From NCBI GenBank assembly GCA_001725325.1, contig MEFY01000001.1, forward strand, positions 62,001 to 126,000: a stretch of 64,000 nucleotides of DNA, written 5' to 3'. Positions 24,478 to 33,090 of this stretch are shown piece by piece (position 1 is the first letter of the stretch; each line of letters begins with the position of its first letter). The notes beneath the pieces were generated by a model, which saw only the letters and a list, made by a program, of their open reading frames with translations, ran no database searches and was not told the origin of the DNA. A program made the translations under genes and the position numbers. The stretch comes from Leifsonia sp. SCN 70-46. GTDB taxonomy: Bacteria; Actinomycetota; Actinomycetes; Actinomycetales; Microbacteriaceae.

Positions 24478-25796
24478 GCACCGAGCAGCCCACGGAGCCC
24501 CGCCGCAGCGCCTTCGTCGACCTGTCGCCCCTGCGCGAGAGCCCCGCGTTCGCGCGTCTGTGGGCCGGCAACTCGATCTCGGCGATCGGCGCGCAGCTCA
24601 CCCTCGTGACGATCGGCCTGCAGGTCTACGACATCACCCGCTCGACGTTCGCGGTCGCCCTCGTCTCGGGCTTCGCGCTGGTGCCCATGATCGTGTTCGG
24701 CATCTACGCCGGCCTGCTCAACGACTACTTCGACCGCCGCACCGTGCTGCTGTGGTCGGCGACGATCTCGTGGTCGTGCAGCGTCGCCCTCGCGATTCTC
24801 GCGTGGCTGCAGGTCGACATCGCGTGGCCGCTCTACGTGCTCGCGGTCATCGGCGCCGTGACCGCGAGCACGTCGGCCACGACGCGCTTCGCGATAGTCC
24901 CGCGCCTGCTGCCCGCGCGCCTGCTGCCCGCGGGGTCGGCGCTGGGCGGCATCACGTTCGGCGTCGCGCTCACGGTCGGCCCGGCCCTCGCGGGCGTGCT
25001 CGTCGCGGTCGCGGGCTTCGCGTGGACCTACACGATCGATGCCGTGCTGTTCATCGCGGGCTTCCTCGGCATCGTCACGCTGCCGGGGCTCAAGCCCGAG
25101 GGCACGACGACGCGGCCGGGATGGGCCTCGCTCAAGGGCGGCTGGGACTTTCTGCGCACCGCGCCGAACATCCGCACCTCGTTCGCCGTCGACATCATCG
25201 CCATGACCTTCGGCCGCCCGCAGGTGCTGTTCCCCGCGGTGGGGGCGCTCGTCATCGGCGGCGGATCGATCACCGTGGGGGTGCTCGTGGCGGCGGGAGC
25301 GATCGGCGTGCTCCTGTCGAGCCTGTTCTCGGGCCGCGTGACCGGCTACCGCTGGCACGGCGTCGCCATCGGCTGGGCGATAGCGGTCTACGGCGCCTTC
25401 GTCGCGGGCATGGGTGCGGTGTTCGGCGCCATGGCCACCGGCTGGTTCGGCCCCGTGACCTCGGACATCTCGGGCGCGAACATCCCCGCCCTCATCCTCG
25501 CCGCCCTCATGTCGGCGGGCATGGGCGCCTCCGACAACGTGAGCACGATCTTCCGCATGACGATGATGCAGTCGGCCGTGCCGGACGAGATGCGCGGGCG
25601 CATCCAGGGCGTGTTCACCGTCGTCGTCACGGGCGGTCCGCGGCTCGGCGAGATGGTCATGGGCGGGCTCGCGGGCATCACGTCGCTGTGGTTCCCGCCC
25701 GTCGCGGGCGGGCTCGCGATCATCGTGCTCATCGCGATCGCCCTGCGGGTGCAGCGCGCGTTCCGCGCCTACGACGCGGAGAACCCCACCCTCTAG
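24474..25796 (+). CDS. MFS transporter, EntS-like exporter type
   Basis: 440 aa with about 12 TM helices. FARLWAGNSISAIGAQLTLVTIGLQVYDIT and DYFDRRTVLLWSATIS (motif A region after TM2) are typical of the enterobactin-exporter-like MFS group (MFS_3). Substrate unknown. GTG at 24474 overlaps the membrane-protein stop. Its TAG overlaps the PrsW gene stop as CTAG, so no terminator separates the convergent genes. Confidence 0.88.
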   Translation: MSTEQPTEPRRSAFVDLSPLRESPAFARLWAGNSISAIGAQLTLVTIGLQVYDITRSTFAVALVSGFALVPMIVFGIYAGLLNDYFDRRTVLLWSATISWSCSVALAILAWLQVDIAWPLYVLAVIGAVTASTSATTRFAIVPRLLPARLLPAGSALGGITFGVALTVGPALAGVLVAVAGFAWTYTIDAVLFIAGFLGIVTLPGLKPEGTTTRPGWASLKGGWDFLRTAPNIRTSFAVDIIAMTFGRPQVLFPAVGALVIGGGSITVGVLVAAGAIGVLLSSLFSGRVTGYRWHGVAIGWAIAVYGAFVAGMGAVFGAMATGWFGPVTSDISGANIPALILAALMSAGMGASDNVSTIFRMTMMQSAVPDEMRGRIQGVFTVVVTGGPRLGEMVMGGLAGITSLWFPPVAGGLAIIVLIAIALRVQRAFRAYDAENPTL

Positions 25797-27067
25797 CTCG
25801 TGGGCGTCTGCGGCGACTGGAGCCCCGTGCCGACTCCCACGAGCGCCTTGCGCGACTCCACGATCGCCCCGAGCAGGGCGGCCTCGTCTGCCTGGGCCCC
25901 GATGCCGCCGCGGCCCGTGATGATGCGCTGGCGCGCGAACGCGAGGCGCGTGGCGTTCTGGATGTACTGCTTCATGGCTTTGCGCCTGCCCGAGCGGCCC
26001 GCCCACGCCAGGGCCTGCCTGCGGCCGTTCGGTGTCGAGAGCGCGGGGATCTCCTCCTGCGCGAACCAGCCGACCGCCGCGTACTCCGTGAGCCTGTCGT
26101 GCGTGAGCTTCGACTCCTGGCGCCGCAGGAACAGCACGATCGCGACCGCCATGACGAAGAGCGGGAACTGCACGATCGCGTAGTAGCCGTAGAAGTCGCT
26201 CACGAAGAACAGCGAGCCGTTCCACAGGGCGTGCAGCAGCATCGCGGGGATGACCCCGACGAAGTAGAACGGGATGCCCAGCAGCGGGGCGCGGAAACGC
26301 GCGGCGAAGCCGAGCGCGAGCCCCGTCGCCGACGTGAACATGACGTGCGCGAACGGGGACATGATGCCGCGGATGAGGAAGATCTCGCCCACCGACCCGT
26401 CGGCGATCGTGCCCGAGTCGAGCAGCTGCCCGCCGAAGTAGAGGATGTTCTCGGTGAACGCGAACCCGCCCGCGATCCACGCGGCGTAGACGATGCCGTC
26501 GACGGGGCCGTCGAAGTACTTGCGCGCGGCGAAGAAGATCACGAGCAGGCCGAGGCCCTTCGCGCTCTCCTCGACGATGGGCGCCTGGATGGCCGCACCG
26601 AGGAACTGGTAGCTGAAGTCGTCGCCGCCCGAGAGCGCCGTGAGCAGCGGGTCGACCCCGAAGCCCACGACGAGGGCGATGATGACCGCGACGACGGCGC
26701 CCCACAGGAACGCGAAGACGACGGCGAGGCGGGGCTCGGGTTCCCACCTGTCGATCCAGCGCACGCCGAAGAAGACGATCGCGAGCGGCACGAGCGCCAT
26801 GACCCCGCCGAGCGCGAACGCGTCGCCGCCGAGCGAGATGACGAGGTAGCCGAGCACGAGCAGGCCGAGCACGGCGAGGATGACCACGCCGACGATCCCG
26901 AGCACGAGGGCGGTGTTCTGCGGGCGCGGTGTCGCGGTGAGGCCGGGCTGCGCCGTCGCGACCGCGTGGTCGGCGACATCCTGCGGAGCCGCGCCCGGCA
27001 GGGGCTGCGGTGCCCCGGCCGACGCGGTGAGGTCGGGCGTGGACGACGTGGGATCGGTCGAGGTCAT
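25793..27067 (-). CDS. PrsW-family intramembrane metalloprotease
   Basis: 424 aa. A Pro/Ala/Thr-rich cytosolic N-terminus (~1-50) precedes about eight TM helices. The PrsW signatures are present: APIVEESAKGLGLL (Glu pair), GGFAFTENILYFGG, and His residues in SPFAHVMFTSATG and LLHALWNGS. Bacillus PrsW cleaves an anti-sigma factor; the target here is unknown, and the only sigma gene nearby (ECF42) has no anti-sigma. ATG follows TAGTGT by 7 nt with GGAGGC overlapping. Confidence 0.9.
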   Translation of the reverse strand: MTSTDPTSSTPDLTASAGAPQPLPGAAPQDVADHAVATAQPGLTATPRPQNTALVLGIVGVVILAVLGLLVLGYLVISLGGDAFALGGVMALVPLAIVFFGVRWIDRWEPEPRLAVVFAFLWGAVVAVIIALVVGFGVDPLLTALSGGDDFSYQFLGAAIQAPIVEESAKGLGLLVIFFAARKYFDGPVDGIVYAAWIAGGFAFTENILYFGGQLLDSGTIADGSVGEIFLIRGIMSPFAHVMFTSATGLALGFAARFRAPLLGIPFYFVGVIPAMLLHALWNGSLFFVSDFYGYYAIVQFPLFVMAVAIVLFLRRQESKLTHDRLTEYAAVGWFAQEEIPALSTPNGRRQALAWAGRSGRRKAMKQYIQNATRLAFARQRIITGRGGIGAQADEAALLGAIVESRKALVGVGTGLQSPQTPTS

Positions 27068-27089
27068 GCCTCCGACACTATCGCTGTGC

Positions 27090-27887
27090 CTAGCCCTGCT
27101 GCTCCCGCAAGATCTGCAGCGCGCGGGACACCCGCTCGCCCAGGCCCGCGACGGGCTTCTTCGAGATCTTCTCCGCCTCCGCGAGCAGGTGCACGACCTC
27201 CTCGCGCTGGGCGACCTGCGTGTCGCGCACGGCGGCGAGCAGGACCAGGGAGGCGCGGGCCCCCGCGACGGCGAGGAGCGAGCTCAGCACGACCGCGACG
27301 ACGGCCACGGCGATCGTCCACCCGCGCCCGGGCTGCTCGGCGGCTCCGATGGCCACGACGACGAGCAGCAGCACGGCGGCGAGCGGCGGCAGGACGCGCT
27401 GCGGACGGCGGGCTGTGTACACGACGGGCGACGGCGGCGCGGGGTCGCGGGCGTCGTCGAGGGCCGAGAGCCGCTCCCGCATGCTGTCGAGGCGCTCCTG
27501 CTGCACGCGCGTGCCGGCGACGTCGACGAGCTCGTCGCGCAGCGCGCGGTAGCTGTCGGACGCGGCCCGCATGACCGACCCCGTCACGAGCGCCCACACG
27601 CCGACGACGGCCACGAGCATCCCCATGCCGACGACGAGGGCGACGAGGGGCTCGTCGTCGTCGAGCAGCAGGCGCGCGAGCCACTGCAGCCCCAGCCCGA
27701 GACCCACCACGGCGAGGGCGCCGAGCGGCACGACCCACGCGACGGGGTGCAGGCGCACGACCGTGCGGGTGCCGCGCGCGAGCAGGCGTGCGTCGAAGCG
27801 CGCGGTGCCGAGGTCGGCGAGCTGGAACGAGAGGGCAACGAGCCACAGCGCGAACGCGGCGGCGGGGAACATCCAGGTGTCGTCCAC
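27090..27887 (-). CDS. Multi-TM membrane protein, unknown
   Basis: 265 aa. About six hydrophobic spans (1-22, 48-72, 80-105, 165-185, 190-222), a coiled-coil-like stretch (~115-145, LRDELVDVAGTRVQQERLDSM) between them, and a cytosolic helical tail (HLLAEAEKISKKPVAGLGERV). No family recognised. Start GTG at 27887 has TAGCCT 6 nt upstream. Lies between PrsW and an MFS gene on the same strand but with its own promoter-like box. Confidence 0.75.
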   Translation of the reverse strand: MDDTWMFPAAAFALWLVALSFQLADLGTARFDARLLARGTRTVVRLHPVAWVVPLGALAVVGLGLGLQWLARLLLDDDEPLVALVVGMGMLVAVVGVWALVTGSVMRAASDSYRALRDELVDVAGTRVQQERLDSMRERLSALDDARDPAPPSPVVYTARRPQRVLPPLAAVLLLVVVAIGAAEQPGRGWTIAVAVVAVVLSSLLAVAGARASLVLLAAVRDTQVAQREEVVHLLAEAEKISKKPVAGLGERVSRALQILREQQG

Positions 27888-27888
27888 C

Positions 27889-29160
27889 CTATGAGGCTAG
27901 CGCGACCTGCTTCTTGCGCGTGATCGTGGCGCTCACGACCGCGGCGACCATGCACAGGCCCGCGGCCCCGAACCACGCCGCCGTGTACTGGCCCGTCTGG
28001 TCGCGCACGACGCCCGCCGCGGTCGCGGCGATCGCCGCGCCGACCTGGTGCGACGCGAACACCCAGCCGAACACGATGGGGCCGTCCTTGCCGAAGATCT
28101 CGCGGCACAGCGCGACGGTCGGGGGCACGGTCGCGACCCAGTCGAGGCCGTAGATGACGACGAAGAGGATGATGGGCGGCTGCACGGTCGCGGAGAGCAG
28201 GAACGGCAGCACGAGCAGCCCGAGCCCCCGGAACCCGTAGTACGCGGCGAGCAGGATGCGCGGGTTGAACCGGTCGGTCAGCCAGCCCGACGCGATGGTG
28301 CCGATGATGTCGAACACCCCCACGACCGCGAGGAGCCCGGCCGCCGCCGTCTCCGGCATGCCGTGGTCGTGGGCGCTCGGGATGAAGTGGGTGCCGACGA
28401 GGCCGTTGGTCGTCGCCCCGCAGATCGCGAAGCCCGCGACGAGCGCCCAGAACGTGCGCACCTTGGCCGCGCGGCGCAGGGTGCCGAGCGCCGTCGTCAC
28501 GGCGTTGCCGCGCACGGGCGGCTCGTACACGTAGTCGTCGGGCGCGCCGTACGGTGTGAGGCCGAGGTCGACCGGGTGGTTGCGCAGGAACAGGAGCACG
28601 AGCGGCACGACGAGCAGGGCTCCCCCGGCGACGAGCAGCGACGCCTGCCGCCAGCCCTGGTCCTCGACGAGGATGGCGATGAAGGGCAGGAACGCGAGCT
28701 GCCCCGTCGCGCTCCCGGCGGTGAGGATGCCCACGACGAGCCCGCGCCGCTTGAGGAACCACTGGTCGGCGACCGTCGCGGCGAACACGAGCGCCATCGA
28801 GCCGGTGCCGAGGCCGATGAGCACGCCCCACGTGAGCACGAGCATCCACGGCTCCGTCGCGAAGACGCTCAGGCCCGCGCCGGAGGCCACGAGCAGGAGC
28901 GCGACCGACGTGACCCTGCGCAGCCCGAAGCGGGCCATGAGGGCCGCGGCGAACGGCGCCATGAGCCCGTAGAGCAGGAGGTTGACGGTGACGGCGGTGG
29001 AGAGCTGCGTGCGGGTCCAGCCGAACTCGTCCTCGAGCGGGAGCATGAGCACGCTCGGTGCCGCGCGGAAGCCCGCGGCCCCGACGAGGGCCAGGAACGC
29101 GACGATCGCGACGATCCAGGCGGGGTGGAACCGGCGGGTGCGGAGGGGCGTGGAGCTCAT
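27889..29160 (-). CDS. MFS transporter (OFA/MCT-like)
   Basis: 423 aa, about 12 TM helices. FRAAPSVLMLPLEDEFGWTR at TM1, GLMAPFAAALMARFGLRRV after TM2 and GVFDIIGTIASGWLTDRFNPR in the second half fit the oxalate/formate-antiporter and monocarboxylate-type MFS group. Substrate not assignable. ATG follows CATACT by 6 nt. It is divergent from a GlxA-type regulator 80 bp away, a usual arrangement for a regulator and its transporter target. Confidence 0.87.
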   Translation of the reverse strand: MSSTPLRTRRFHPAWIVAIVAFLALVGAAGFRAAPSVLMLPLEDEFGWTRTQLSTAVTVNLLLYGLMAPFAAALMARFGLRRVTSVALLLVASGAGLSVFATEPWMLVLTWGVLIGLGTGSMALVFAATVADQWFLKRRGLVVGILTAGSATGQLAFLPFIAILVEDQGWRQASLLVAGGALLVVPLVLLFLRNHPVDLGLTPYGAPDDYVYEPPVRGNAVTTALGTLRRAAKVRTFWALVAGFAICGATTNGLVGTHFIPSAHDHGMPETAAAGLLAVVGVFDIIGTIASGWLTDRFNPRILLAAYYGFRGLGLLVLPFLLSATVQPPIILFVVIYGLDWVATVPPTVALCREIFGKDGPIVFGWVFASHQVGAAIAATAAGVVRDQTGQYTAAWFGAAGLCMVAAVVSATITRKKQVALAS

Positions 29161-29185
29161 GGTTCGAGTATGGTGGCAGCAGCCT

Positions 29186-29220
29186 TGGCCGGGAATGTCG
29201 TGAACACAACTATCCGGCCA
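29186..29220. promoter_or_regulatory. Inverted repeat in MFS/GlxA divergent region, candidate operator
   Basis: TGGCCGG (29186-29192) and CCGGCCA (29214-29220) are inverted, spaced 21 bp, within the 80 bp between the divergent MFS and GlxA-type genes. Spacing centre-to-centre is 28 bp, near three helical turns less a few bases, so binding of an AraC-type dimer is conceivable. Support is position and symmetry only. Confidence 0.4.
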
Positions 29221-29240
29221 GATTCCGAGGAGATGCCGCC

Positions 29241-30206
29241 ATGCCCCACGAGATCGTCCTCATCGCCCTCGACGACGTGCACGCCATGGACCTCGGGATG
29301 CCCTCGCAGGTGTTCGGCGGGCTGCTCGACGAGAACGGCGCCGAGCGCTACCGCGTGCGGGTGTGCTCGCCCGACGGCGGCGCCATCACGACCTCTGCGG
29401 GCTTCGCGGCGCTGCTCGAGCACGACATCTCGGCGGCCGCCGAGGCGGACACGGTCATCGTGCTGCCCGGCGGCGGAGCACGCGCCGCACGACCCGGCAC
29501 CCTCGACCCGCGCGTGCGCGACGCCCTGCTCGCGGCCCGGGCGCGGGGCGCCCGCATCGTGTCGATCTGCACGGGGGCGTTCGTGCTCGCCGCCGCGGGG
29601 ATGCTCGACGGCCGGCGCGCGACCACGTACTGGAGGCGCTCCGAGGAGTTCCGGTCGGCCTACCCGGATGTGCGGCTCGAGCCCGACGTGCTCTTCGTCG
29701 ACGACGGCATCCTCACCTCGGCGGGTGTCGCCGCCGGGCTGGACCTCTGCCTGCATCTCGTCGGCCTCGACTTCGGCATCACGGTCGCGAACGACGCCGC
29801 CCGGAGGCTCGTGATGGCACCCCGGCGCGCGGGCGGCCAGGCGCAGTTCGTCGACCGCTGGCGCCCGGCGAAGGATGACGACGCGCTCACGCCCGTGCTC
29901 GCGTGGGCCAGCGAGCACCTCGGCGAGGCTCTCACGGTCTCGGCGCTCGCACGGCGCGCGACGATGAGCGAGCGCACCTTCACGCGGCGCTTCCGGGAGC
30001 AGACCGGGACGAGCCCGACCGCCTGGATCACCGCGGAGCGGCTGGCCCGCGCGCGGGAGCTCCTCGAGCAGACCGACCTCTACGTCGGCGAGGTCGCGCG
30101 GCTGTGCGGTCTGGGATCGGGCACGCACCTGCGCTCCCAGTTCCAGCGCAGGTTCGGCCAGTCCCCCACGGAGTACCGCCGGGTCTACCGCCCGGCGGCG
30201 GCCTGA
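29241..30206 (+). CDS. GlxA-family AraC-type transcriptional regulator
   Basis: 321 aa. The N-terminal DJ-1/PfpI-like domain (~1-170) has IVLPGGGARA and SICTGAFVLAAAGML with the nucleophile-elbow Cys. The C-terminal AraC double HTH (~220-315) has ALARRATMSERTFTRRFREQ and GSGTHLRSQFQRRFGQSPTEYRRVY. Such proteins sense small metabolites (amide-linked or quaternary amines in some cases). ATG at 29241 is preceded by GAGGAGATGCC. It probably controls the divergent MFS gene (inference from arrangement). Confidence 0.9.
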   Translation: MPHEIVLIALDDVHAMDLGMPSQVFGGLLDENGAERYRVRVCSPDGGAITTSAGFAALLEHDISAAAEADTVIVLPGGGARAARPGTLDPRVRDALLAARARGARIVSICTGAFVLAAAGMLDGRRATTYWRRSEEFRSAYPDVRLEPDVLFVDDGILTSAGVAAGLDLCLHLVGLDFGITVANDAARRLVMAPRRAGGQAQFVDRWRPAKDDDALTPVLAWASEHLGEALTVSALARRATMSERTFTRRFREQTGTSPTAWITAERLARARELLEQTDLYVGEVARLCGLGSGTHLRSQFQRRFGQSPTEYRRVYRPAAA

Positions 30207-30212
30207 GGACGG

Positions 30213-30467
30213 TCAGGCCAGGGCGGCGGCGAACGCGTCGAGCCGGGAGCGCAGAGCGGGCGTGAACGTGCGCTCGAAGCGCTCGGCGGCGGCGGGGTCG
30301 AGCTGCTCCCCCGCGGCGCGCGAGCTGCCCCACGCGATGAGGAGGGCCTCGGCCTCGGTGAGGTCGTCGTTCACGGGTGCGCCGAGGAGCGCCTCCTCGA
30401 GCAGGGCGACGACGCGCTCACCGACGAAGGGGGCGAGCTCCTCCCGCAGGGCGATGATGCTGCTCAT
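30213..30467 (-). CDS. Small acidic hypothetical protein
   Basis: 84 aa, mostly helical and acidic, with no TM segment. Segments such as LAPFVGERVVALLEEALLG and AEALLIAWGSSRAAGEQL show regular heptad-like spacing. Not recognised. ATG at 30465-30467 follows TACTCT by exactly 6 nt, the window's leaderless pattern, which supports the gene. Convergent with the GlxA regulator. Confidence 0.68.
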   Translation of the reverse strand: MSSIIALREELAPFVGERVVALLEEALLGAPVNDDLTEAEALLIAWGSSRAAGEQLDPAAAERFERTFTPALRSRLDAFAAALA

Positions 30468-30494
30468 GCGCCCAGAGTAGCGCGAGCGTGCGCG

Positions 30495-31106
30495 TCAGGC
30501 GGCGAGTGTTACCTCGGACGGGTGCAGCAGCACGGGCGAGCGCGACCCCTTGCGGGCCTCCTCGGGCGTGCTGAACCCGATGCCGTCGAACGCGCCGGCG
30601 CGGATCGCCCCGAACACGTCGGCGGCGGACTGCTGGGCGGTGCCCTGCGCGCTCTTCCAGGCACGGGCGGCGCGGATGTCGGCGGTCGTGATCTCGACCT
30701 GCGGGTCATCCTCGACGATCGAGGCGCCGAGGTGCTGCGCCCACGCGCGCACGAAGGGGGCGATCGCGGACGTGTCGCGCACGGCGACGCGGTCGCCGCG
30801 CCCGATCGTGTGGACCTGGCGCACGACGGTGCGGGCCAGCAGGGCGCACGGGAACAGCCCGGCCGCGGCGTCGAGGCTCACGTCGGCGGGCACGCCGATG
30901 AGGTCGTGCTCCGCGACGAGGACGCGGCCGGACGCGGGCTTGTCGGAGCGGAACGCGACGCGGTCGCCGCGCGCGAAGCCGATGCTGTCGCGGGCGACCG
31001 CCTCGACGGTGCCGGCGACCTGGGTGCCGAGCGCGCTCAGGCCGACCGTGGCGACGTGGACGCGGACTTCGCCCTCGGCGGGGCGGAGGGCCTTGATACG
31101 GGTCAT
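30495..31106 (-). CDS. Degenerate MDR/zinc-free dehydrogenase-like protein
   Basis: 203 aa, well short of the ~320 of intact MDR enzymes. The GroES-like half is recognisable (TVGLSALGTQVAGTVEAVA, GFARGDRVAFRSD, PADVSLDAAAGLFPCALLAR). Where the NADP-binding GxGxxG loop should be there is AVRDTSAIAPFVRAWAQHLGA with no glycine loop, and the region after it is short (AAGAFDGIGFSTPEEARKG). Probably non-catalytic or a decayed gene kept in frame. ATG at 31106 has CAGGGG upstream. Confidence 0.7.
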   Translation of the reverse strand: MTRIKALRPAEGEVRVHVATVGLSALGTQVAGTVEAVARDSIGFARGDRVAFRSDKPASGRVLVAEHDLIGVPADVSLDAAAGLFPCALLARTVVRQVHTIGRGDRVAVRDTSAIAPFVRAWAQHLGASIVEDDPQVEITTADIRAARAWKSAQGTAQQSAADVFGAIRAGAFDGIGFSTPEEARKGSRSPVLLHPSEVTLAA

Positions 31107-31141
31107 GACCAGTAGAACCCCTGGTATACCGCTGGTATTCC

Positions 31142-32533
31142 CTAGAAGACCTTGCCGGGGTTGAGAATGCCCGCGGGGTCGAACACGGCCTTGACCTGCT
31201 CCTGCAGCGCGAGCTGGTCGTCGCCGAGCTCGTCGCGCAGCCAGCGGCGCTTGAGCAGCCCGATGCCGTGCTCGCCCGTGAGGGTGCCGCCCAGGCGCAG
31301 GGCGGCGAGGAACATCTCGTCCGCCGCCGACCAGATGTGGTCGGGCACCTCCGTGCCCGAGAAGACGAAGTTGGGGTGCAGGTTGCCGTCGCCCGCGTGC
31401 GCGACGGTCGGGATGGTGATGCCGTACTTCTGCTCGATGTCGCCGATAGCGGCGAACATCGCGGGCAGCTTGCTGCGCGGCACGCACACGTCCTCGATGA
31501 GCACGGTGCCCTGCGCCGCCATGGCGGGGTGGAAGGCGCGGCGGATGCCGAACAGGCGCTCCCCCTCGGCGCGGTCGAGCGACACCTCGACGGTGCCCCC
31601 GAGGGAGCGCATGACGGCGACCACCGCGTCGGACTCGGCGGCCGCGGCGGGCCCGTCGGTCTGCACGATGAGCTGCGAGCCACCGGGATGCTCGATGCCC
31701 AGGTGGGCAGCGATGCCCGCCATGGCGCTCTCGCCGATGAGCTCCATGACCGCCGGGTGCAGGCCGGACGACGTGATGACGGCCGCGGCGCGCGCGGCCT
31801 CGTCCACGGTCGCGAAGGTCGCGCTCATGACGGCGATGTCGCCCGCGGGCAGGCGCTTGGCGCGCACGGTCGCCTCGACGATGACGCCGAGGGTGCCCTC
31901 CGAGCCGACCATGAGGGCCGTGAAGTCGAGGCCCGTGACGCCCTTGACCGTGCGGTGGCCGAGCTCGAGCAGGCGCCCGTCGGCGAGCACGACCTTGAGG
32001 CCGAGCACGGCGTCGCGCGTGACACCGTACTTGGCGCACAGCAGGCCGCCCGCGTTCGTCGCGATGTTGCCGCCGACGGTGGAGATGGCGCGGCTCGCGG
32101 GGTCGGGGGCGAACCACAGGCCGTGCGGCGCGAGCTGCGCGTTGAGGTCGGCGTTGATGATGCCGGGCTGCACGACGGCGAGCTCGTCGTCCACCGAGAT
32201 CTCGAGCACGCGGTCCATGGCGAGCGTGGAGAGCACGATCTCGCCCGCCCCCGCGACGGCCCCGCCCGCGAGGCCGGTGCCGGCGCCGCGCGTGACGACG
32301 GGGGTGCCGGTCTCGGTGGCGATGCGCAGCGTCGCCCGCACGTCGTCGATCGAGCGCGCCCGCACGATCGCGAGCGGGGCGGCGTCGGAGACGTGGCCGG
32401 ACTTGTCCTCGCGTGTGCGCTCGAGGTCGGCGTCGTCGGTCGAGACCGCGTCCCCGAGCTGCGACCTGAGCAGGGCGACGACGTCCGTGTCGCCGTGGTG
32501 CGCCGCGGCGTGGCTCGGGCTGGTGACGCTCAT
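31142..32533 (-). CDS. FAD-linked oxidase, GlcD/D-lactate dehydrogenase type
   Basis: 463 aa VAO-fold flavoprotein. FAD-binding PP-loop TRGAGTGLAGGAVAGAGEIV, then ISTVGGNIATNAGGLLCAKYG and MVGSEGTLGVIVEAT (FAD_binding_4). The C-terminal cap has AHAGDGNLHPNFVF and LTGEHGIGLLKRRWL, conserved in glycolate/D-lactate/D-2-hydroxyglutarate dehydrogenases. Substrate among 2-hydroxy acids is not fixed. ATG follows TAGAAT by 6 nt. No GlcE/GlcF subunits nearby. Confidence 0.92.
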   Translation of the reverse strand: MSVTSPSHAAAHHGDTDVVALLRSQLGDAVSTDDADLERTREDKSGHVSDAAPLAIVRARSIDDVRATLRIATETGTPVVTRGAGTGLAGGAVAGAGEIVLSTLAMDRVLEISVDDELAVVQPGIINADLNAQLAPHGLWFAPDPASRAISTVGGNIATNAGGLLCAKYGVTRDAVLGLKVVLADGRLLELGHRTVKGVTGLDFTALMVGSEGTLGVIVEATVRAKRLPAGDIAVMSATFATVDEAARAAAVITSSGLHPAVMELIGESAMAGIAAHLGIEHPGGSQLIVQTDGPAAAAESDAVVAVMRSLGGTVEVSLDRAEGERLFGIRRAFHPAMAAQGTVLIEDVCVPRSKLPAMFAAIGDIEQKYGITIPTVAHAGDGNLHPNFVFSGTEVPDHIWSAADEMFLAALRLGGTLTGEHGIGLLKRRWLRDELGDDQLALQEQVKAVFDPAGILNPGKVF

Positions 32534-32571
32534 CCTGCGATTCTAAGGTTTCCGAACGCAGGCGTGCGGCG

Positions 32572-32958
32572 CTAGGCGGCGCAGCTGATGCAGTGCTCGG
32601 TCGAGGGGCGCGCCTCGAGGCGTCCCGTCGCGATGCCGCCGCCGCACGAGCTGCACGTGCCGTAGGTGCCCTCGTCGAGGCGCACGAGCGCTATCGAGAT
32701 CTCCTGCGCGTGGCGCGAGGTCTGGTCGAGCATGGCGCGCGACTGCGCGCCCTCGAACGCGGTGTTCGAGCCTTCGGGGTCGTCGACCTCGTCGTTGGAC
32801 GAGCCGCGGCGCGACTCGATCCCTGCGGCGATCTCGAGGCGGATCTTCTCCTCGAGGTCGCGGGCCGACTGGAGGTCGGCGACGAGCCTCGTGCGGATGC
32901 GCGTGCGCTGCGCGGCGGTGAGGGGGCGGGCGGTCTGGGCCTTGAGTTCTGCGGTCAC
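32572..32958 (-). CDS. TraR/DksA-type C4 zinc-finger protein
   Basis: 128 aa. A helical N-terminus (~15-60) leads to the C4 finger CSSCGG...EHCISCA at ~105-126 (YGTCSSCGGGIATGRLEARP). DksA-like proteins enter the RNA polymerase secondary channel; many actinobacterial versions lack the DksA acidic tip and are of unknown role. GTG at 32956-32958 follows GATACT by 7 nt; an in-frame TTG at 32973 lies inside that box and is less likely. Confidence 0.88.
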   Translation of the reverse strand: MTAELKAQTARPLTAAQRTRIRTRLVADLQSARDLEEKIRLEIAAGIESRRGSSNDEVDDPEGSNTAFEGAQSRAMLDQTSRHAQEISIALVRLDEGTYGTCSSCGGGIATGRLEARPSTEHCISCAA

Positions 32959-33090
32959 GGGAGAAAGTATCAAGGCCTTCGGTGAACAGCAGGTAGACCT
33001 TGCGTTCCGCCCCTCGGATGAGCTAGAGCGCTGCGACCTCGTGTCCGATTCCCGCTAGAGAACGTCGGTGGGGCGTGTGACGCTGAGGAC

